Below are positions 14,821 through 19,307 of a stretch of DNA of 19,307 bases, piece after piece (the first letter of the stretch is position 1; each line of letters opens with the position of its first letter). Source of the stretch: Clostridia bacterium (GTDB lineage Bacteria; Bacillota; Clostridia; Oscillospirales; Acutalibacteraceae); contig CAAGGN010000278.1 of assembly GCA_900769375.1 (NCBI GenBank), forward strand, positions 1 to 19,307, in the 5' to 3' direction. The translations under genes were made by a program, and so were the position numbers. Below the pieces are notes generated by a model. It saw only the letters and a list, made by a program, of their open reading frames with translations. It made no database searches and was not told where the DNA came from.

Positions 14821-17139
14821 ATGAAGACAACTCTCAAAAAAATCGCATCTCTCCTCATCTGCCTATGCTTGATTATCTCAGGAATGGCAATCACCGCATC
14901 AGCGGCAGATACCCAGATCACGTTTGATTTTGGCGCCAATGGTGAGGCGAAACATTCTGATGGTAGTGCAATTACAAACACATCTCTTACCAGCAACGGA
15001 TATACCCTGACCATAACCAATCACTCTAAATGCTATAGCGGTGCAAGAGACGCTAAAGGCAACTCAGCGCTTAAGCTCGGTGCCAGTAGCGCAGCGGGTA
15101 AGTTTACCATTACCGCACCAAACGATGTAACCTCCGTTATCTTCAATGCTGCCAAATACAAATCCAACACATCAAAAATTAAAGTTAACGGCACCGCCTA
15201 TACCCTCACAAAAAATTCCGACGATGGCGCGTATGATGTCATTACAGTCGATACTACTACAAATAAAACCGTTACATTTGAAACCGTTACTGGTGGATAT
15301 CGTTGCATGATCGACTCTATCATCTATGTAATCGCAGACACCTCCGGCGGTGATGAAGGCGGTGAAGAGCCCCCCGTTACTCCCGATCCTGAAGAGCCCG
15401 AAGTTACCCCCGATCCCGAAAATGGCTCAACCTTAACTATCGCCGAAGCTCTTGCTCTTGGCGCTACAAAGGCAGACGGTGTATACACCACCAATAAGTA
15501 TTATATCACCGGTGAAATTACCGAGGTTGCAAACACCACCTACGGTAATATGACCATTAAAGATGCCGATAACAATACCATTTATATTTACGGCACAAAA
15601 AATGCAGACGGTACCGTTCGTTACGACGGTTTGGATAACAAACCCGATGCAGGCGACGTTATTACCGTTCTCAGCGTTGTAGGTAATTTCGGCGGCTCCG
15701 CTCAGTTAAATGATGCTTGGATTACCGCTCACACTGATAATAATCCCGTTACTCCCGACCCCGAAGAGCCCGGTCAGGGTGGCGGCGAAACCCCTGATCA
15801 ACCCACAGGCGATCAGGAAGCCGTTACAAACACATATCTGTTTTCAAACTATACCGCAGGCACTCAGTACGCAAATGAAACTCACGCATTAGATGATGAA
15901 GTTACTCTTTCAACCTATCTTGAACGTTGCCACTTCACCACTCAGCTTAGAATATATGGCTCAACTCCTACCGAAGTTGCCGGATACGCTGTTATCTCTT
16001 CCGAGAGAAAAATTACCGCGCTTTCGGTTAACGCAGGACACAAAGCAACTACCGTTAACATTTACGTTTCCGAAGATGGTTCAACTTGGAATTCTACCGA
16101 TGCTTTGGTAACCACTTCTACTTCTTACAAAGACTATACTTTAAATATCCCCTCTGGCACAAAATACGTAAAATTTGAAACAACCGATGCTCAAATCCGT
16201 ATTGCTTCTATGACTGTTTCCTTAGCTGCTTCCGAGCCCGAGACACCCCCTGTTACTCCCGACCCCGAAGAACCCGAAACCGAAATCAAGGGTACTAACG
16301 TTGAGGTTGGCTCCGACCTTACCGCAAACTATGTTGTTACAGTTAAGCCCGAGGATATCGAAGGCAAGACTCTTGAAATGAGATTTACAATGAACGGCGT
16401 TAGCGATTCCGTTGAGTGCGACCCCGCTGAAATCGTGGACGGCACCTTCACCTTCGCTTTCGAAGGCATCGGCGCTCAGTGTATGTCCGATACCATCACC
16501 GCTGCTCTCGTTTCTACCGACAATGAGGGTAACGAAACCGTACATAGCACCGTTGATTACAGCATCAAGGACTATGCTCAGACGTTATTGAACGATACCA
16601 ATAGCTCCGACGAGCTTAAGGAATTCGTTTCTGATATGCTCCGTTACGGCGATGCCGCTCAGATTTACCGTAACTATAACCTTGATAACCTTGCTACCAA
16701 GGACGTTACAGGTTTAGTAGCCGAAGAAGAAAAACTCCCCACCGAAGCAGATAAGATGTCTTTGGAAAAGAAGACCGAAAATCCCGTTGGCGACGTTTAC
16801 TTCAAGGGCGCAACCGTAAGATTCAGCAATATTAACTCTCTTGTTATCGTGCTTAACGCCGCTACTGAGAACACTAAACTTTACGTAAATGATGAACTAG
16901 TTGAGTTAGATGGTACCACCTTCATTACCGACGGTATTTTCGCAGATAAATATGCTGCAACCTTCAAGTTCGACCTTTACGAAGGCGACGAGCATATCCA
17001 GTCTCTTGTATATAGCATAAACGCTTATACCTATTCCATGAAGGATACCTCAAATACTACTATGGCATCCCTTGCCCGTGCTCTCTATGCATACGGCGCA
17101 TCTGCAGAAGCTTATGCCAAAACTCTTACTACTAATTAA
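14821..17139 (+). CDS. Large modular secreted protein (beta-sandwich, OB-fold-like and C-terminal YG-motif domains)
   Basis: This 772-residue protein starts with a clear signal peptide (KK charge, hydrophobic core, cleavage after ASA near residue 28). Domains are separated by three proline/acid linkers built on PDPEEP: a beta-rich carbohydrate-binding-like domain (about 30-175), linker (183-202), an OB-fold-like domain with YYITGEITEV and TIYIYG (204-305), linker (309-332), a second beta-sandwich (333-470), linker (471-488) and a C-terminal region (490-772). The last region contains YGxxAxxY twice (609-616 and 758-765). No catalytic motif, LPxTG or membrane anchor is visible, so it is probably a secreted binding protein. 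I cannot name a function. AAGGAG is 11 bases before the ATG. The next gene begins 17 bases after the stop. Confidence 0.85.
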   Translation: MKTTLKKIASLLICLCLIISGMAITASAADTQITFDFGANGEAKHSDGSAITNTSLTSNGYTLTITNHSKCYSGARDAKGNSALKLGASSAAGKFTITAPNDVTSVIFNAAKYKSNTSKIKVNGTAYTLTKNSDDGAYDVITVDTTTNKTVTFETVTGGYRCMIDSIIYVIADTSGGDEGGEEPPVTPDPEEPEVTPDPENGSTLTIAEALALGATKADGVYTTNKYYITGEITEVANTTYGNMTIKDADNNTIYIYGTKNADGTVRYDGLDNKPDAGDVITVLSVVGNFGGSAQLNDAWITAHTDNNPVTPDPEEPGQGGGETPDQPTGDQEAVTNTYLFSNYTAGTQYANETHALDDEVTLSTYLERCHFTTQLRIYGSTPTEVAGYAVISSERKITALSVNAGHKATTVNIYVSEDGSTWNSTDALVTTSTSYKDYTLNIPSGTKYVKFETTDAQIRIASMTVSLAASEPETPPVTPDPEEPETEIKGTNVEVGSDLTANYVVTVKPEDIEGKTLEMRFTMNGVSDSVECDPAEIVDGTFTFAFEGIGAQCMSDTITAALVSTDNEGNETVHSTVDYSIKDYAQTLLNDTNSSDELKEFVSDMLRYGDAAQIYRNYNLDNLATKDVTGLVAEEEKLPTEADKMSLEKKTENPVGDVYFKGATVRFSNINSLVIVLNAATENTKLYVNDELVELDGTTFITDGIFADKYAATFKFDLYEGDEHIQSLVYSINAYTYSMKDTSNTTMASLARALYAYGASAEAYAKTLTTN

Positions 17140-17156
17140 GAAAGGGGAAAGAAAAA

Positions 17157-17285
17157 ATGAATAACACTAAACGCCCTTTCGAAAAGGCAGAGGCAGAAAT
17201 CATTGTTTTAGACAATCTTGACGTCGTTACCACCAGTCTTACCAATTCTTTTGACGGCGACTTAGATAATTTCCCGAAACCCTAA
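17157..17285 (+). CDS. 42-residue acidic small peptide
   Basis: A short frame of 42 codons has a good ribosome binding site (AAAGGGG, 9 bases before the ATG) and sits between the secreted-protein gene (17 bases upstream) and the lipoprotein gene (3 bases downstream). The peptide begins MNNTKRPFEKAEAEIIVLDN and ends DGDLDNFPKP, with a DVVTTS core. It has no signal peptide or membrane segment. The pattern 'charged, KPFEKxxAEII, acidic, VTTS' reminds me of short unannotated peptides common in Clostridia genomes, but that is from memory. Possible roles include a peptide precursor, signalling peptide or small cytoplasmic partner. The frame, spacing and coupling make it a real gene; function is unknown. 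Confidence 0.75.
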   Translation: MNNTKRPFEKAEAEIIVLDNLDVVTTSLTNSFDGDLDNFPKP

Positions 17286-17288
17286 GCC

Positions 17289-17732
17289 ATGAACTGTATT
17301 AAAGTTTTTAAACTTCTGATTTTAGCTCTGTGTGTAGTTTTAATTCTATCCTTTTCCGCCTGCGGTAAAACCTCAAATGATGAATACGCCGCATCGGAGA
17401 ATGATACCGTCGTCTCAGATACTGAGGGCGATAGCACTACCCACGAAATCAATTTAGAAGAAGACATTTTCGAAAAGCCCGATTCCGAAGATTCGGGTGG
17501 TGGCACAACCTCCACCCCGTCGGTTGAGGCAAACGGTAATGCTTCCAAGGATAGCAACTCCAAGGATAGCAGTTCCAAGGATACTGATTCTAAAAATGAT
17601 AGTTCTAAAAACAGTAGCTCCACAAACGCCGACTCCAAAAATGAAGAAAGCGAAAACTCCTCTTCAAAAAATAACGTGGGCGAAATTACGGAAGATGGCA
17701 AAATTAAATTACCAACCGTATGGTTTGATTAG
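17289..17732 (+). CDS. Small Ser/Lys/Asp-rich lipoprotein
   Basis: This 147-residue protein has a lipoprotein-type signal: a hydrophobic stretch (about 5-21) followed by SFSAC-GK, with Cys25 as the lipidation site. The -3 residue is Phe rather than Leu, so the lipobox is slightly off consensus. After the cysteine comes an acidic region (30-70), then a low-complexity segment (about 86-130) of pentapeptides of the SKDSN/SKNDS type, probably an extended spacer through the cell wall. The protein ends in a short tail, GEITEDGKIKLPTVWFD. The ATG follows the peptide stop by 3 bases and has no ribosome binding site of its own, so translation is likely coupled. It is the last gene before a strong terminator. 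Membrane-anchored surface location is likely; function is unknown. Confidence 0.82.
   Translation: MNCIKVFKLLILALCVVLILSFSACGKTSNDEYAASENDTVVSDTEGDSTTHEINLEEDIFEKPDSEDSGGGTTSTPSVEANGNASKDSNSKDSSSKDTDSKNDSSKNSSSTNADSKNEESENSSSKNNVGEITEDGKIKLPTVWFD
17544..17663 (+). repeat. 15-bp coding tandem repeat in the lipoprotein gene
   Basis: About eight 15-base units begin at 17544, 17559, 17574, 17589, 17604, 17619, 17634 and 17649. The first three share TCCAAGGATA and are nearly identical; later units diverge. Each unit encodes one pentapeptide of the S-K-D/N-x-x kind. Unit length keeps the frame, so unit gain or loss would change only spacer length. Confidence 0.8.
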
Positions 17733-17736
17733 TTTT

Positions 17737-17767
17737 AAAACAGCGAGGCAAAACCTCGCTGTTTTTT
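17737..17767 (+). terminator. Rho-independent terminator after the lipoprotein gene
   Basis: A perfect 12-bp stem (AAAACAGCGAGG / CCTCGCTGTTTT) with a CAAAA loop is followed by T residues, 4 bases after the stop codon. Confidence 0.93.
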
Positions 17768-17778
17768 GTTCTCGCATA

Positions 17779-17892
17779 ATCTATATTGTGTTTTGTAGGG
17801 GTCGACGTCCCGTTTTGTAGGGGTCGGCGTCCTCGACAACCCGTTTGTTTTGTGAAATCTATTTTGTGTTTTGCAGGGGAGAAAGACTCCCC
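17779..17892. repeat. Cluster of TTGTAGGGG-type hairpin repeats
   Basis: Two 20-base direct repeats (17791-17810 and 17813-17832, one mismatch) both start TTTTGTAGGGGTCG. A 23-base segment at 17779-17801 recurs at 17857-17879 with two mismatches, a 78-base offset. The third copy continues into a hairpin, GGGGAG/CTCCCC (17876-17892), resembling the ends of the 14378-14570 element. Short frames across this region are repeat artefacts. Confidence 0.65.
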
Positions 17893-17933
17893 CACGGTGT
17901 CCTTGGCGCCGCATCGTTCCCCACATGTTTTAT

Positions 17934-17962
17934 TTGACAGTTTTCGCGATTTATTATATAAT
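17934..17962 (+). promoter_or_regulatory. Consensus promoter of the permease gene
   Basis: A perfect TTGACA (17934-17939) and a perfect TATAAT (17957-17962) are separated by the optimal 17 bases, about 40 bases before the ATG at 18004. No operator or attenuator is visible, which suggests strong basal expression. Confidence 0.88.
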
Positions 17963-18003
17963 ATTTCCGTTGTTGATTTTAAGAATAAAAAGGGGGCAAA
18001 AAT

Positions 18004-19107
18004 ATGAAGGCGCTGCGATTTATAAAGAAAAACTCCGTTTTTTTAATATCTTTTCTTGCGGCTTGTGTAACTGCATTTTTCGTTCCGCCCGATAAAGAAT
18101 ACCTTGAGTATTTTGATTGGCGCACCCTTTCCTGCCTTTTTATAACCTTAGCCGTTGTTTGCGCCCTTAAAAACATCAAGTTTTTTACCATATTAGCCCG
18201 AAAGCTTGTAATGACGGTCAAAAATCTCCGCGCCCTTTTTCTTCTGCTTATTGTTATAACCTTCATCGGCTCGATGATTATCGCCAACGATATGGCGCTT
18301 ATTACCTTCCTGCCTCTCGGCTACTTCGCCCTCTCGGTTATAAACCAAGAAAGATATATGGCCTATCTTTTTGTGCTTCAAAACATATCGGCAAACCTGG
18401 GCGGAATGTTAACTCCCTTCGGCAATCCGCAAAACCTTTATTTGTATTCATATTTTAATATTCCCACAGGGGAATTTATGCTCATTATGCTCCCCGCCTT
18501 TTTACTTGCCATAACGCTTTTGGCGGTGTCCTGTATCCCCGTAAAACCCATAAAATTCACCATCGGGGAAGAATTTGGTGAAAAATTAAACATAAGAAAA
18601 ACCGTTCTCTACATAGCCCTATTTTTAATATCAATTCTAATAGTTTTCAGAATTATCCCCTTTGTTTTAGGACTTATTCTCATCCCCGTCATTCTATTTT
18701 TCACCGATAGAGATTCGCTTTTTATGGTGGATTACGGTCTCCTTGGCACCTTCTTCTTTTTCTTTGTTTTCGCGGGTAATATGGCGAGAATCCCTGCGGT
18801 CAATGACCTTTTATCCAATCTGCTTTCGAAGGACACTCTGCTGGTTTCGGTGCTTTCCTGCCAATTTATGAGTAACGTGCCCTCGGCAATTCTCCTTTCC
18901 CGCTTCACAACCGATTACCCCGCTCTCCTATTGGGCGTTAATATCGGCGGTACGGGCACCCTCATCGCTTCCCTCGCAAGCTTAATCACCTTTAGCGAAT
19001 TTAAGCTTCTCCATCCCACCGAAACCAAGAAATATATCGCCCTCTTCACCCTTTTGAATGCCGCTTTTCTTATAATTATGACCCTGGCGGCAAAGTTTTT
19101 GTTTTAA
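18004..19107 (+). CDS. ArsB/NhaD/SLC13-type (ion transporter superfamily) permease
   Basis: This 367-residue inner-membrane transporter has about ten hydrophobic segments. Signature motifs of the citrate/ArsB/NhaD group are clear: ANDMALITFLPL (94-105), GNPQN (140-144) in the first re-entrant half, SNVPSA (290-295) and VNIGGTGTLIASLASLI (312-328) in the second. The two motif pairs reflect the inverted repeat structure of the superfamily. It is somewhat shorter than ArsB (about 430). AGGGGG is about 8 bases before the ATG. It is alone between a consensus promoter and a terminator, with no arsR, arsC or ATPase gene near it, so arsenite export is not supported; a carboxylate, sodium or other anion substrate is equally possible. 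Family call is firm, substrate is open. Confidence 0.9.
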   Translation: MKALRFIKKNSVFLISFLAACVTAFFVPPDKEYLEYFDWRTLSCLFITLAVVCALKNIKFFTILARKLVMTVKNLRALFLLLIVITFIGSMIIANDMALITFLPLGYFALSVINQERYMAYLFVLQNISANLGGMLTPFGNPQNLYLYSYFNIPTGEFMLIMLPAFLLAITLLAVSCIPVKPIKFTIGEEFGEKLNIRKTVLYIALFLISILIVFRIIPFVLGLILIPVILFFTDRDSLFMVDYGLLGTFFFFFVFAGNMARIPAVNDLLSNLLSKDTLLVSVLSCQFMSNVPSAILLSRFTTDYPALLLGVNIGGTGTLIASLASLITFSEFKLLHPTETKKYIALFTLLNAAFLIIMTLAAKFLF

Positions 19108-19123
19108 ACCTAATATATAAAAT

Positions 19124-19154
19124 AAAAAAGCGGAGTGTTCACTCCGCTTTTTTT
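19124..19154. terminator. Bidirectional terminator between the permease gene and the minus-strand gene
   Basis: A perfect 13-bp stem (AAAAAAGCGGAGT / ACTCCGCTTTTTT) with a GTTC loop has an A run on one side and a T run on the other. It can stop transcription from both converging genes. Confidence 0.9.
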
Positions 19155-19194
19155 ATTTATTTACTGCTTCTAAAACGCCGGTTTTTAATATCTT

Positions 19195-19307
19195 TTAAAT
19201 TTTTGCCAAGTGCCATAGGTCGTCCTTGCAAATACCGGCGCGTTTAGCGGCTCTCTCCAAAAGCTGATGTTTATTAATAAAATCTTCACTTCGGTGCGCA
19301 TCTGAAC
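19195..19307 (-). CDS. C-terminal end of an unidentified minus-strand gene (partial)
   Basis: From the right edge, the minus strand reads 36 codons (first full codon at 19305) ending at a TAA at 19195-19197. The fragment begins SDAHRSEDF and ends in a helix-like GICKDDLWHLAKI. SDAHR followed by an E-D pair is reminiscent of the last metal-binding loop of PHP-domain or amidohydrolase-type phosphoesterases, where a helix then closes the protein, but this is too short to assign. Its position facing the bidirectional terminator supports it as a real gene end. Confidence 0.45.
   Translation of the reverse strand, partial: SDAHRSEDFINKHQLLERAAKRAGICKDDLWHLAKI

Noticed and set aside
17544..17663. 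A CRISPR-like array from regular repeats.
   Set aside because: Units are 15 bases, directly adjacent with no spacers, and in frame within a lipoprotein gene.
17704..18095. Several small frames on both strands around 17.7-18.1 kb.
   Set aside because: They are translations of the TTGTAGGGG repeats and terminator and overlap the permease start in other frames.

Overview
The window looks like chromosomal DNA of a Gram-positive Clostridia-type bacterium, possibly a gut Oscillospiraceae/Ruminococcaceae relative. The signs are strong AAGGAG-type ribosome binding sites, consensus TTGACA/TATAAT promoters, Gram-positive style signal peptides, a lipoprotein, and short GC-hairpin dispersed repeats. No tRNA, rRNA, CRISPR array or prophage gene was seen. 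The taxonomic call is inference.

Region 1 (1-4959) is carbohydrate catabolism. A GH31 glycosidase on the minus strand runs off the left edge. It is divergent from an RpiB/LacA/LacB-family sugar-phosphate isomerase-like gene, which is followed by its own terminator and then a GH2 beta-mannosidase-like gene with its own extended -10 promoter. The 3' end of the GH2 gene runs into the tail of an unrelated secreted-protein gene (a domain remnant at about 4688-4916), whose terminator it now appears to use.

Region 2 (5071-14292) is one eight-gene operon with a consensus-like promoter and a strong terminator. Three genes (rfbF, rfbG, rfbH) make a CDP-4-keto-3,6-dideoxyhexose. A thiamine-diphosphate carboligase and an NAD-type SDR reductase match the YerE/YerF logic of yersiniose (branched-chain sugar) synthesis. 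A GtrA-type flippase, a polyprenyl-phosphate GT2 and a GtrC-type membrane glycosyltransferase form a three-component GtrABC / GtcA-CsbB-YfhO-like module. Together they predict a self-contained system that makes a two-carbon-branched 3,6-dideoxy sugar, loads it on a lipid carrier, flips it, and attaches it to a cell-surface polymer. The E3 reductase that normally partners RfbH is not in the window.

Region 3 (14293-17767) begins with a gene-free stretch of hairpin repeats, including a 193-bp element with 29-bp imperfect terminal inverted repeats. A promoter then drives a trio: a 772-residue modular secreted protein, a 42-residue peptide and a Ser/Lys/Asp-rich lipoprotein carrying a 15-bp tandem repeat.

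Region 4 (17768-19307) holds more hairpin repeats of the same TTGTAGGGG type, then a perfect consensus promoter driving an ArsB/NhaD/SLC13-type permease. It ends with a bidirectional terminator and the last codons of an unidentified minus-strand gene.
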